10,256 bases of DNA from Gp13-AA77 sp036521995 (lineage in GTDB: Bacteria > Acidobacteriota > Terriglobia > UBA7540). The notes below the pieces were generated by a model, which did no database searches, had not been told where the DNA came from, and saw only the letters and a program-made list of their open reading frames with translations. Position numbers and translations under genes: made by a program. Location: assembly GCA_036521995.1 (NCBI GenBank), contig DATDGR010000212.1:1-10256 (forward strand). The letters run 5' to 3'. This document shows, one piece after another, positions 1 to 7,504 of this stretch. Every line of letters begins with the position of its first letter. Within the stretch, counting starts at the first letter, position 1.

Positions 1-824
1 AAGACCTCACCGATATCGAAGATCTGGTGAATGAACACACGCTGAAAAATGAGGAGATTCGAACCGAAGTCATGGGCATTGATCAGGCGCTGGCTTCGGG
101 CGCCATGGCGCTCTTTGGCGAGAAGTACGGCGACCGGGTGCGCGTGGTCTCGGTGGGAGACGGCAGCTTTTCCAAGGAGCTCTGCGGCGGGACGCACGTG
201 GAGCGCACCGGCGAGATCGGGCTGTTTAAGCTGACGACCGAAGGCAGCGTTTCCGCTGGCACGCGGCGCGTGGAGGCGCTCACCGGCACGGGGTTGCTCG
301 AAGACCTGCGGCGCCGGATGGAACTCCTGCAGGCGATCGAGTCCCGCCTGCGGGCCAAGCCTGATGACTTGGTCGCAACGATCGAGCGCCTTGAGGAATC
401 AGAAAAGAAGGCGCGTAAGCAGCTCGAAGCCCGGGGCCTCAAGGACGCCGCGCGCCAGGCCTTAGACCTACTGAACGACGCCCGCGAGGTCAAGGGCATC
501 AAAATCGTTGCCGCGCGAATCGAAATGGCCGGGACTGATCCCAAAGCCACGATGCGTCAGATTGCCGATGATCTGCGGCCACGGCTGGGCCCCGGCGTGA
601 TCGTGCTCGGGAGCGCCTCCGACGGGAAAGTAGCCTTGCTGGCCGCCGTCTCCAAGGACCTAACCGAGCGGCTCGACGCCGGAAAGATCATCCGGGCGGC
701 GGCGGCGATGGTAGACGGAAGCGGCGGCGGACGGCGTGATCTGGCCGAGGCGGGCGGCAAGAGTCCCGAGAAGCTTCCCGATCTGATCGAGGCGGTGCCT
801 GAGATTGTTGCTGGAATGCTCTGA
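1..824 (+). CDS. alaS: Alanine--tRNA ligase, C-terminal part (5' truncated by window)
   Basis: This is the C-terminal 274 residues of alanyl-tRNA synthetase, the cytoplasmic enzyme that charges tRNA-Ala. The reading frame is open from the left edge (first full codon at base 3), so the true start and the catalytic core lie outside the window. Visible are the end of the editing domain with the zinc-site motif SKELCGGTHV (about bases 168-200), preceded by the conserved stretch GAMALFGEKYGD. A charged, probably coiled-coil linker follows (ERLEESEKKARKQLEARG), and then the C-terminal DHHA1-type domain with the glycine-rich signature GSGGGRRDLAEAGG. The Cys and His of CGGTH are intact, so editing is probably functional. 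The TGA stop at 822-824 is also the first three bases of a CACAGATT-type inverted repeat. The identification is secure from the motifs. Confidence 0.96.
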   Translation, partial: DLTDIEDLVNEHTLKNEEIRTEVMGIDQALASGAMALFGEKYGDRVRVVSVGDGSFSKELCGGTHVERTGEIGLFKLTTEGSVSAGTRRVEALTGTGLLEDLRRRMELLQAIESRLRAKPDDLVATIERLEESEKKARKQLEARGLKDAARQALDLLNDAREVKGIKIVAARIEMAGTDPKATMRQIADDLRPRLGPGVIVLGSASDGKVALLAAVSKDLTERLDAGKIIRAAAAMVDGSGGGRRDLAEAGGKSPEKLPDLIEAVPEIVAGML

Positions 825-920
825 TCCACAGATTACGCCGATCTACACAGATTGCGACTAGGTTGGGGGACGCCCGGTCGTCAGCGTTTATTCTGCGTAA
901 TCTGTGGAATCTGTGGATCA
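822..920. repeat. Inverted repeat of CACAGATT units between convergent genes
   Basis: Two direct copies of CACAGATT (827-834 and 846-853) face two inverted copies AATCTGTG (899-906 and 908-915). Bases 825-838 are perfectly complementary to 895-908 (14 bp), and 822-834 to 908-920 (13 bp), so two alternative stems exist around a loop of about 55-75 bases. The alaS stop codon is inside the left arm, and the TAA of the opposite gene (923-925) lies just beyond the right arm. From memory, similar CACAGATT-type intergenic repeats are scattered through many bacterial genomes. It may act as a bidirectional 3'-end structure, but there is no U-tract typical of an intrinsic terminator. Confidence 0.75.
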
Positions 921-922
921 GA

Positions 923-1150
923 TTACAGGATCGGTGGCCGGCCTTTGGCGCCGGGTTTCCAGGGCTTCGAATTCGAGGCGCGGCGCCTCAGCTTGCGCTT
1001 CCACATGGCGTGGTCGTCACAATAGGTCTTGTAATGGTTGGTAGGTTTTCCGCAGATCTGACACCTCTTCAGGCTCGCCATTTTGATCTGCCACTTGCGT
1101 TGGCGGGTGAGCTTCTCCGGTTCTTTGTCACCCGTCCGGGCCGTAGCCAT
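923..1150 (-). CDS. Small basic protein with CxxC/CxxH putative zinc knuckle
   Basis: This is a 75-residue protein I cannot assign to a named family. The ATG at 1150 is chosen because a perfect GGAGG lies six bases upstream; a GTG at 1207 would give 94 residues but would place a good promoter inside the gene. The centre holds C30-x2-C33-x10-C44-x2-H47 (RCQICGKPT...TYCDDH), which looks like a single zinc-binding site. The protein is very basic (RKW, WKRKLRRR, KPGAKGRP), so contact with nucleic acid, for instance ribosome or RNA, is a reasonable guess but only a guess. It is divergent from the TonB-dependent receptor and convergent with alaS. The strong ribosome site and the promoter argue that it is truly expressed. 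Confidence 0.8.
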   Translation of the reverse strand: MATARTGDKEPEKLTRQRKWQIKMASLKRCQICGKPTNHYKTYCDDHAMWKRKLRRRASNSKPWKPGAKGRPPIL

Positions 1151-1177
1151 AAAGCGCCTCCGTCCCTCCCTCGGTAC

Positions 1178-1207
1178 AATATACACCCGGCTGCAAACTA
1201 TTGCCAA
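1178..1207 (-). promoter_or_regulatory. Putative sigma70-type promoter of the small zinc-knuckle gene
   Basis: Read on the minus strand, TTGGCA (1207-1202) is followed after 18 bases by TATATT (1183-1178). Each hexamer matches the housekeeping consensus at five of six positions. Transcription would start near 1171, giving a leader of about 20 bases that contains the GGAGG ribosome site at 1161-1157. The element lies in the divergent gap shared with the receptor gene, so the two genes could influence each other. No comparably good promoter was seen for the receptor on the plus strand. Confidence 0.55.
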
Positions 1208-1254
1208 AAGGTTAAACTCAGTCTCGGCGCGCGACCTTTCGCAAGGTTTCCGCT

Positions 1255-3843
1255 TTGATTCTCAAGCCTCGTCATTCCGATGCGCGAGTGGAAATTTCGC
1301 TAAGGGCGGCTGGCCTGGCGATGATTTCGTTGCTGCTCTGGCGGCCGGCTCCATTGCGGGCAAGCCCTGCCACTCTCTTTCCCGCAAGCCTTGCGCCCGC
1401 CGTTACCGAGGACCTGTACGGCGAAGTCTTGGACGAACATAACCAGCCGATTGCGGGCGCCATTTGCACTCTGCAAGGGGGAATGCTTCCGGAGGAAGGT
1501 CTTTCGGCAACCACCGACGAGCGCGGCCGCTTCGCCTTTCCGGGAATTGGCCTTGGAACTTATGCTCTGACCTGCGCCGCCGTAGGCTACGAGCCCGTTG
1601 CGAAAGCCGGCCTGGAAGTCACGGAAGCGGCGTTCCCTGCGATGCAATTGGTGCTGCCGCCCGAAACCGTCCTGAAGCAGCGGGTGGAGGTCCGCGCCAA
1701 GGCCCCCTCAACCGGTGAGCAGGGTGGGGCGCCGCCGGCCCAGTTGGGCGCCCCTCAACTCCGGGCGCTTCCGCTGGTGCAGCAGAAGTTCATGGCCGCC
1801 CTGCCCCTCATCCCGGGCGTGGTCCGGACGCCGGACGGCAAGATCAGCATCAAGGGCGCCGTCGAGACCCAGGGACTGCTGCTGGTGGATTCGGCCCAGA
1901 TGGTAGACCCGGTAACCGGTTCGTTCTCGATCGAGATCCCCATCGACGCCGTCCAAACACTCTCTGTCTACAAGAGCATCTATCTGACCGATTACGGCGG
2001 CTTCTCCGGAGGCCTGACGACGATTGAGACCAAGGCGCCTTCCGGGCGGTTCGACTGGGAGTTGAATGATTTTGTGCCGACGCCGCGCATTGAGGGCGGC
2101 CACATTGAGGGAATCGCGGACGACGAGCCGAGACTATACCTCACCGCTCCGCTGATCAAGAACAAGCTCAATTTCTCTGAGGCCTTTGAGTACAACTACA
2201 ACCGTCAGCCGGTGCGCGGCCTCCCCTACCCCGACAACGACATCAAGACGGAGGGCTTCAATTCCTTCACCAGCTTTCAGTACATCCCCTCCGAGCGACA
2301 GGTGGTGTCACTGAATGTGGACGTTTTCCCGGTACGGAGGCAGTACGCCAACATCAGCTCGCTGGTGCCGCAGACAGCTTCCTCCAATTATGGCCAGGCG
2401 GGATTCTCGGCCGCCATCATCGACCGCTACCTGTTTGCTTCCGGCGGCATCCTCACCACGCGCTTCCAGGACATGGAGTTCGACAGCAACGCTTACGGCC
2501 AGGGCCCGGACCCCATGCTGGTGACGCCGGAAGGCTGGGGGGGGAATTTCTTCAACATCTATGGGCGCGACAGCAACCATCAGGAGCTTTCCGAAACGTA
2601 CCAGTTCGTAGAGAAAGACTGGCACGGCAAGCACCAACTCAAGGCGGGCGCCGATGCGGACCGCAGCTCTTATTCCGGAACGAGCCAGTCACACCCGGTG
2701 ATGGTCCAGCGGCAGGATGGCAGCCTCGCAGAAAGTATCCACTTTACCGAGGCCGGACGCCTGCGCGCCACCGAGACCGAAATCGCAGCCTTCGGCGAGG
2801 ACCATTGGGCGCCGCGGGACAATTTGGCGGTTGATTATGGATTGCGCTTCTCGTTCCAAACCCTGGGCGTCCCCGCCGCCCTTTCGCCGCGCGCCGGCGC
2901 CGTTTATTCGCCCGGATCGAGCGGCAAGACGGTCTTGCGCGGGGGCGTGGGCGTGTTCTACGATCGCGTCCCGCTGCTGGCAGGCGATTTCACAGAGAAT
3001 CCGGAGCAAGTGGTTACCTACTTCAACGAACAGGGGATGCCGCTCGGTCCGCCCACCGTCTTTGCGAACGCTTACATCAAGGTGAACGAGAACGGCACGG
3101 AGGTGGTGCCTTCCAACAACCGGCTGGACTCTACGCCCCACAACCTTACCTGGAACGTTGAAATCGACCACGAATTCACGCCTTCGGTCCTGGGCCACGT
3201 CAGCTATCTCTCAAGCCGGACCTATCAGGAGTTCACCATCAATCCCCTTGAACAGCCCGGCACGCCCCCTACCCTGCTCCTCACCAACACGGGCGCCTCG
3301 CGCTACAACGAGGTTGAAACCAGTCTGCGGCTGCGCCCCACAGAGAGAGCAGACATCCGCGTCGCCTACATTTACAGCCAAGCGCGCGGCGACCTGAACA
3401 CGCTCTCTGCGATCTATATCCCGTTCCAGGCTCCGGTCATTGTGCCCAACCTGTTTGGCACCCTGCCCTCCAACATCCCGAATCGCTTGGTGACCTGGGC
3501 CAACTTCAGCCTGCCCCGGGAAATAACCGTCAGCCCGGTGTTCGACCTGCACTCCGGCTTTCCCTATTCAGCCATTGACGTACTTCAGAACTACGTGGGT
3601 CCGCCCGATAGCTTGCGTTTTCCGGCGTTCGCATCCCTGGACCTGAAGATTACCAAGGACTTTCGCATCCCCTTTTTGCCTTGGGTGCGCGAGCACAAGC
3701 TTCGGATCGCCGGCTCGGTCTTTAATCTGACCAATCACTCCAATCCACGCGATGTATACAACAACATCACTTCTCCCTACTACGGCAATTTCGCCGGGTT
3801 CCAGCACCGGTTTTACGACGTCTATCTCGACATCGTATACTGA
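1255..3843 (+). CDS. TonB-dependent receptor with carboxypeptidase-regulatory-like domain (Oar-like)
   Basis: This is an 862-residue outer-membrane protein. The N-terminus is a signal peptide with hydrophobic core AAGLAMISLLLW (about residues 18-29). Residues 53-135 form a carboxypeptidase D regulatory-like beta-sandwich (LYGEVLDEHNQPIAGA...TTDERGRFAFPGIGLGTY). Residues 168-262 are the plug (IPGVV, ISIKGA, and YGGFSGGLTTIETKAPSG at its end). The remainder is a beta-barrel ending in an aromatic residue (DIVY), as expected for outer-membrane insertion. VEVRA near residue 144 sits where a TonB box could be, but it is not a clear match. The substrate cannot be read from sequence. The start is TTG at 1255, supported by AAGG eight bases upstream; GTG 1288 and ATG 1321 are alternatives that keep part or all of the signal core. 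It is shorter than the 1000 or more residues I expect for acidobacterial relatives. A radical SAM gene follows closely. Confidence 0.88.
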   Translation: MILKPRHSDARVEISLRAAGLAMISLLLWRPAPLRASPATLFPASLAPAVTEDLYGEVLDEHNQPIAGAICTLQGGMLPEEGLSATTDERGRFAFPGIGLGTYALTCAAVGYEPVAKAGLEVTEAAFPAMQLVLPPETVLKQRVEVRAKAPSTGEQGGAPPAQLGAPQLRALPLVQQKFMAALPLIPGVVRTPDGKISIKGAVETQGLLLVDSAQMVDPVTGSFSIEIPIDAVQTLSVYKSIYLTDYGGFSGGLTTIETKAPSGRFDWELNDFVPTPRIEGGHIEGIADDEPRLYLTAPLIKNKLNFSEAFEYNYNRQPVRGLPYPDNDIKTEGFNSFTSFQYIPSERQVVSLNVDVFPVRRQYANISSLVPQTASSNYGQAGFSAAIIDRYLFASGGILTTRFQDMEFDSNAYGQGPDPMLVTPEGWGGNFFNIYGRDSNHQELSETYQFVEKDWHGKHQLKAGADADRSSYSGTSQSHPVMVQRQDGSLAESIHFTEAGRLRATETEIAAFGEDHWAPRDNLAVDYGLRFSFQTLGVPAALSPRAGAVYSPGSSGKTVLRGGVGVFYDRVPLLAGDFTENPEQVVTYFNEQGMPLGPPTVFANAYIKVNENGTEVVPSNNRLDSTPHNLTWNVEIDHEFTPSVLGHVSYLSSRTYQEFTINPLEQPGTPPTLLLTNTGASRYNEVETSLRLRPTERADIRVAYIYSQARGDLNTLSAIYIPFQAPVIVPNLFGTLPSNIPNRLVTWANFSLPREITVSPVFDLHSGFPYSAIDVLQNYVGPPDSLRFPAFASLDLKITKDFRIPFLPWVREHKLRIAGSVFNLTNHSNPRDVYNNITSPYYGNFAGFQHRFYDVYLDIVY

Positions 3844-3905
3844 GAGCGGCCGCGGTGGGCCTGGAAAGCCTCTGCGTTGGGAGCCGGCCCGAAAGATTCA
3901 AACTC

Positions 3906-5183
3906 ATGCCCAGCCACAGCCAGTTCGGCAGTCTCCACGAATTGTTGTCGAAGCCCCGGCGCCTGAAGACGGTAATCTTCTTCGTCACCTCCATCTGCAA
4001 TGCGCGCTGCCGGACTTGCTTTTACTGGGAGGAACTCAACCAGCGCGGTGATCTCACCTGGGCCGAAATTCAGACGCTTGCCCGCAGTATGCCCAGCTTT
4101 ACCGATCTTTGGCTTTCAGGCGGGGAACCCATGCTGCGGCGGGAACTCACCGACATCGTTCATCTCTTTTACAAGACTAACGGTATAAGGTGGATGAATC
4201 TGCCCACCAACGGCCTGTTACCCGAGCGCACAGCGGATTGGGTACATCGGATTCTGAGGGAGAATCCCGAACTCGACCTGGACGTGAACGTCGCCTTGGA
4301 CGGCCTTGGCGACATGCAGGACTCTATTCGCGCCGTGCCGGGCAATTTCCAGAAGACGCTCGCAACTCTGGAGGCGCTTCAACCTGGCCGCGCGCGCTGT
4401 CCTCGCCTCCGTGTGAACGTGAACACGGTCATCTGCGCGGAAAACTTCGATCAGGTGCTTGAGATTGCGGAATTCGTGAAGACTCACTGCACCGTGGATG
4501 GGCACTATTTCAACCTGATTCGCGGCCAAGCCAAAGACCCGAGCCTCAAGCAGCTTCCGGTGGATCGATTGACGGCGCTTTACGGCCAGATCCAGAGTTA
4601 CTACCGGCACTATGCGTCAACCTTGGAGCGCCGCTACCAGGGCTTCAGCCAGGTAGTTGCCAAGGCTTACTACCAGGGGACCCTCGCGTTCCACAATCAG
4701 GTTCAGCTTGAGAATGCCCGCTCTTCGCATCGGTGGCCCATGCCCTGCACGGCGGGAGAAACCTCCTTGGTGATCGACTACAACGGGGACTTGCGCGCCT
4801 GCGAGTTGCGCGGGAAGCTCGCCAACCTCCGTGATTTTGGATGTGACTTCGGGAAGTTCTGGGAGACCGAGGGCCGAAAACTCGAGCTCAGCTCAATCGT
4901 TCAAGACCAGTGCTGGTGCACCCACGTCTGCTTCATCCACGACAGCCTTCGGCACTCGGCAAAGGCTTTGCTCTACGACATTCCCCTCACCTACCTTGGG
5001 TCCAAGCTCAAAGCCAAATCGCCCCGAGCCGAGGCCGGGTCCAACTTGGATAAGCCGCAGGGCGAAGTGCTCAAGGCGCAGTCACCCGCCGCGTCATACT
5101 GCTCCGTACCCCAACGATCGCCAGTCCCAGCCCGACCAGAATCACCAGAAAGCTCAGCCAGGTTCCGACATAAGGCAGGTTGA
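3906..5183 (+). CDS. Radical SAM enzyme with SPASM-like C-terminal cysteines
   Basis: This 425-residue protein is probably a cytoplasmic iron-sulfur enzyme. C31-x3-C35-x2-C38 (CNARCRTCFYW) is the radical SAM cluster motif, and SGGEP at 71-75 is the S-adenosylmethionine-binding motif. A second cysteine set, C281, C299, C313 and then C336-x-C338-x3-C342, lies in a SPASM/twitch-like region (CTAGETSLVIDYNGDLRACELRG) and could hold an auxiliary cluster. SPASM enzymes often modify peptides, but other substrates are known, so none is assigned. ATG 3906 places the cluster motif at the usual distance from the start. GTG 3855, with GAGAG eight bases upstream, would add 17 residues and put the start 11 bases after the receptor stop. 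The last 37 residues or so are proline/serine-rich and lie antisense over the end of the neighbouring gene, so this tail may be a read-through extension. Confidence 0.85.
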   Translation: MPSHSQFGSLHELLSKPRRLKTVIFFVTSICNARCRTCFYWEELNQRGDLTWAEIQTLARSMPSFTDLWLSGGEPMLRRELTDIVHLFYKTNGIRWMNLPTNGLLPERTADWVHRILRENPELDLDVNVALDGLGDMQDSIRAVPGNFQKTLATLEALQPGRARCPRLRVNVNTVICAENFDQVLEIAEFVKTHCTVDGHYFNLIRGQAKDPSLKQLPVDRLTALYGQIQSYYRHYASTLERRYQGFSQVVAKAYYQGTLAFHNQVQLENARSSHRWPMPCTAGETSLVIDYNGDLRACELRGKLANLRDFGCDFGKFWETEGRKLELSSIVQDQCWCTHVCFIHDSLRHSAKALLYDIPLTYLGSKLKAKSPRAEAGSNLDKPQGEVLKAQSPAASYCSVPQRSPVPARPESPESSARFRHKAG

Positions 5184-6675
5184 TGGCCACGAACACGACG
5201 ATCAGCCCGGCGAGTAGCGCCAGTGCGAAGGCTGGGGGCTCACCGGCCCGGCCCCGTACCAGGCCGCGGCCAAGCGCCGCCCCGACAAACACCTTAGCCA
5301 GGTAAATACTCACCCCCCAAAGAACCAGCCCGATAACACCCGCGGGTATCCCCACCAGCGTGATGCAGGCGATAATCGCCGCGATGGGCGTGACCACCAG
5401 CACTAGGAACCCGATGCCGGCGCTGCGAAGCAGAGCCCCACCCGTGTCGAGTCGGACGTCGAATAAGAACGGCGCAAGCCAGTTCAAGATCAAACCAAGA
5501 ATGAGGGCCGACGCCATCCAGATTGCCTGCCAGAAATAGAACTTGGAATCGGCATAATGGGTCGGCGACTCCTTAAGCAAAGAGACCTCGGTCTTTCCTC
5601 CGATGGTTGCCCCGGGGTCGATTTGAGCCTCTTGCTTCGTATGGACGTGCGCTTCAAGATTTCCGCCGATGCGAGCTGAGCTCGCCACAGTGAGCAGGCC
5701 CGTTCGAGCTTGAAGATTGCGGCCAATTGTGCCGCTCGAATCGACTGCCCCGCCGAACCACGCCACGTCTCTTCCGACGGCGCCGCCCAGGCGGAGCGTG
5801 TCGCCGCCGGCCCACACGTCGTTGTCCACTCGGCCGGAAGGATCGAGCTGTAGGCTCTGTCCCCAGAAGTAGATACTGCGCCCCACTTGTCCCGACACGG
5901 TCAGCGTTTGACACCACACGAAAACGTTGCCTTCCACAGTGCCAGAGATCTCGGTCTGCTGGTCGGCTACGAACAGGTCTCCCTTGATATCGCCCCGCAC
6001 GACCACTCGTCGGGCCGGCGCAATCACGCTACCGTTGACCTTGCCGTCGATTTCGACGGTCTCGCCGCTGGTCACGAGAGAGTCCTCCACGGTTTCGTTC
6101 GGCCCCACACGGACGACCTGCCCGCTTCGCTTCTCAATAGCCGAAGCAGGACCCGGCAAACCCAAGGCGAATAAGGCCGTTGCCAATACGGCCATTGACA
6201 GGGGATGCCGCGCTAGAAGATGACGCAAGACGCTGAAAACAACGGCGCCGAGCACAATCAGGCCGAGCATGGTCACTAGGGCGTTAAGCACAGCCGGAAC
6301 CTCCCTCATCAGGTCGAGAGCATTGCTATAGAAGAGGCTTTGGAACCAGGATAAACTGAAAGGGCTCAACCACGAGGTCGCCGCAGGCGCCAGATGCTCG
6401 ACGCCCGTGACCACACGGTCCAGACCCAGTGCAACCGCGAGCGCCGATGCCACCGTCAGCAGCAGACTGCGACCGATGCTTCCTCGGACGACAACCACTT
6501 CCGGCTCTATAGCTTGGAAGGCTTCCAGCAGTACGCGGTTCTCAGCCTCGAGCGCTGCCACCAGCCGGCGGCAAGCCTCGCATCGGGCCAAATGCTCCTG
6601 CACCCGGAGCCGTTCAGGCTCTGGTAGCTCGCGGTCAACATACATCGAATAAGTCAGTTCGGGAAAATGATCCAT
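5071..6675 (-). CDS. Fused zinc-finger anti-sigma factor, bactofilin-like beta-helix and membrane protein
   Basis: This is a 534-residue inner-membrane protein. The N-terminus is a ZAS-type anti-sigma domain with H3-x24-H28-x3-C32-x2-C35, the ligand spacing known from ChrR-like anti-sigma factors. Hydrophobic segments lie near 69-86, 129-150 and 160-179. The third (MAVLATALFALGLPGPASA) looks like an internal signal peptide. Residues 185-362 are glycine- and valine-rich short repeats (GKVNGSV, GDIKGDL, GTVEGNV, GRVDNDV) typical of a polymer-forming beta-helix. About five more helices follow (380-405, 417-438, 440-465, 482-500, 503-523). Positive residues in loops (RHLLARH, GRGLVRGR, SSMTRR) place the zinc domain inside and the beta-helix in the periplasm. 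ATG 6675 is chosen because GGAG lies eight bases upstream and H3 supplies the first ligand; ATG 6720, overlapping the sigma stop as TGATG, is the alternative. The partner is the upstream ECF sigma factor. Confidence 0.87.
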   Translation of the reverse strand: MDHFPELTYSMYVDRELPEPERLRVQEHLARCEACRRLVAALEAENRVLLEAFQAIEPEVVVVRGSIGRSLLLTVASALAVALGLDRVVTGVEHLAPAATSWLSPFSLSWFQSLFYSNALDLMREVPAVLNALVTMLGLIVLGAVVFSVLRHLLARHPLSMAVLATALFALGLPGPASAIEKRSGQVVRVGPNETVEDSLVTSGETVEIDGKVNGSVIAPARRVVVRGDIKGDLFVADQQTEISGTVEGNVFVWCQTLTVSGQVGRSIYFWGQSLQLDPSGRVDNDVWAGGDTLRLGGAVGRDVAWFGGAVDSSGTIGRNLQARTGLLTVASSARIGGNLEAHVHTKQEAQIDPGATIGGKTEVSLLKESPTHYADSKFYFWQAIWMASALILGLILNWLAPFLFDVRLDTGGALLRSAGIGFLVLVVTPIAAIIACITLVGIPAGVIGLVLWGVSIYLAKVFVGAALGRGLVRGRAGEPPAFALALLAGLIVVFVAINLPYVGTWLSFLVILVGLGLAIVGVRSSMTRRVTAP

Positions 6676-6719
6676 GGTCCTGTCTCCAACACCCCTCTGC
6701 GCGGCCAACTTCTGCTCCA

Positions 6720-7274
6720 TCAAGCGGTTTCGCTGAGCGCTCGCCGAAGCTGCTGCTTGGCGCGAAAGATCAGCGTAGCCACGTTCGCCCGGCCCAGGCC
6801 GAGCTGCTGCGCAATCTCGTCGTAACTCAATTCGCTGTAATACCTTAGCGTCAGCGGAACTCGGTAAAGCTGCGGCAGAGCGGCGATAGCCTTTTTTACC
6901 TTGTCGCGGCTCTCGTCATCGATAACCTGTTGCAGCGGCGAGGCTTCTCGCACCGGCAAGGATAGCGTCTCCACCGGCTCCACTTCGAACAAGCGCTGCT
7001 CCAACTGCCGCCGCCTCAACCGGTCCACGCAGTGGTGGCTGGTCACGCTCAGCAGCCAGCGCGGAAAGGGCAGCGAAGCCTCATAGCTCTTGATAGACTT
7101 GGGCAGGCGCGTGAAGACCTCGCTGGTGGCATCTTCAGCATCTTCTTGACGCCCAAGGAGATGGCGGCAGAGCCCGAAGACGCGACTCCGGAAGAACTGG
7201 TATAGCTCGCCCAGGGCCTCCGCATCGTCATTCATCGCCCTTGAGATCACCATTTGCAGCCGGGCCTCATCCAT
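6720..7274 (-). CDS. ECF-type RNA polymerase sigma factor
   Basis: This is a 184-residue sigma-70 family factor of the extracytoplasmic-function class, having only regions 2 and 4. Region 2 spans about residues 16-82 (ALGELYQFFRSRVFGL, GRQEDAEDATSEVF, PRWLLSVTSHHCVDRLRRR), which binds core polymerase and the -10 element. Region 4 spans about 122-174 (IAALPQLYRVPLTLRYYSELSYDEIAQQLGL and the recognition helix GRANVATLIFRAKQQLRRAL), which reads the -35 element. ATG 7274 is preferred over GTG 7298 because GGAG lies seven bases before the ATG. It is the first gene of a two-gene operon with the fused anti-sigma protein, 44 bases away or overlapping by TGATG. ECF operons are commonly self-activated, but I found no convincing ECF promoter in the upstream 150 bases. 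Confidence 0.92.
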   Translation of the reverse strand: MDEARLQMVISRAMNDDAEALGELYQFFRSRVFGLCRHLLGRQEDAEDATSEVFTRLPKSIKSYEASLPFPRWLLSVTSHHCVDRLRRRQLEQRLFEVEPVETLSLPVREASPLQQVIDDESRDKVKKAIAALPQLYRVPLTLRYYSELSYDEIAQQLGLGRANVATLIFRAKQQLRRALSETA

Positions 7275-7450
7275 GCGGGCGCTCCATGAAGCGCTCACTA
7301 CAGTACTACGGGCCGCTCCTGATGTAAATTGCAGGATTCACCCAGCTTAGATCAAGTTTCTCGTGCCGCCAGACCCCCATTCCTGACCCACCAAGTCCCG
7401 CGGAGATCAATTCGCGGAATCGGCGGCTTTGGAGGAGTTTGGCGTTAGTG

Positions 7451-7475
7451 AAAGTGTATAGGAATTGTACACTTT
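7451..7475. repeat. Perfect inverted repeat AAAGTGTA-N9-TACACTTT
   Basis: An 8-bp perfect inverted repeat separated by nine bases forms a 25-bp dyad about 180 bases upstream of the sigma factor start. It could be the operator of a dimeric regulator or part of a transposon end, because TGTA and TACA also appear in the nearby 25-bp repeats. It is A/T-rich compared with its surroundings. No regulator gene is visible beside it. Confidence 0.5.
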
Positions 7476-7504
7476 TGGTGAAATCTGCGAAAAGTTCGGC
7501 TCTG

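Noticed and set aside
1151..1207. GTG start at 1207 extending the small zinc-knuckle protein by 19 residues
   Set aside because: The extension would cover the -10 and -35 boxes and the GGAGG that fits ATG 1150 so well.
2689..3198. 169-residue minus-strand frame inside the receptor gene
   Set aside because: It is a shadow of the receptor reading frame, which has signal peptide, plug and barrel features.
3841..3905. Small precursor-peptide gene between the receptor and the radical SAM gene
   Set aside because: The gap is only about 60 bases and holds no separate start with a stop that would give a plausible peptide.
7301..7380. ECF or sigma70 promoter upstream of the sigma factor
   Set aside because: The best candidates (TTGATC with CAATTT, or GAAACTT alone) match too poorly to report as a feature.
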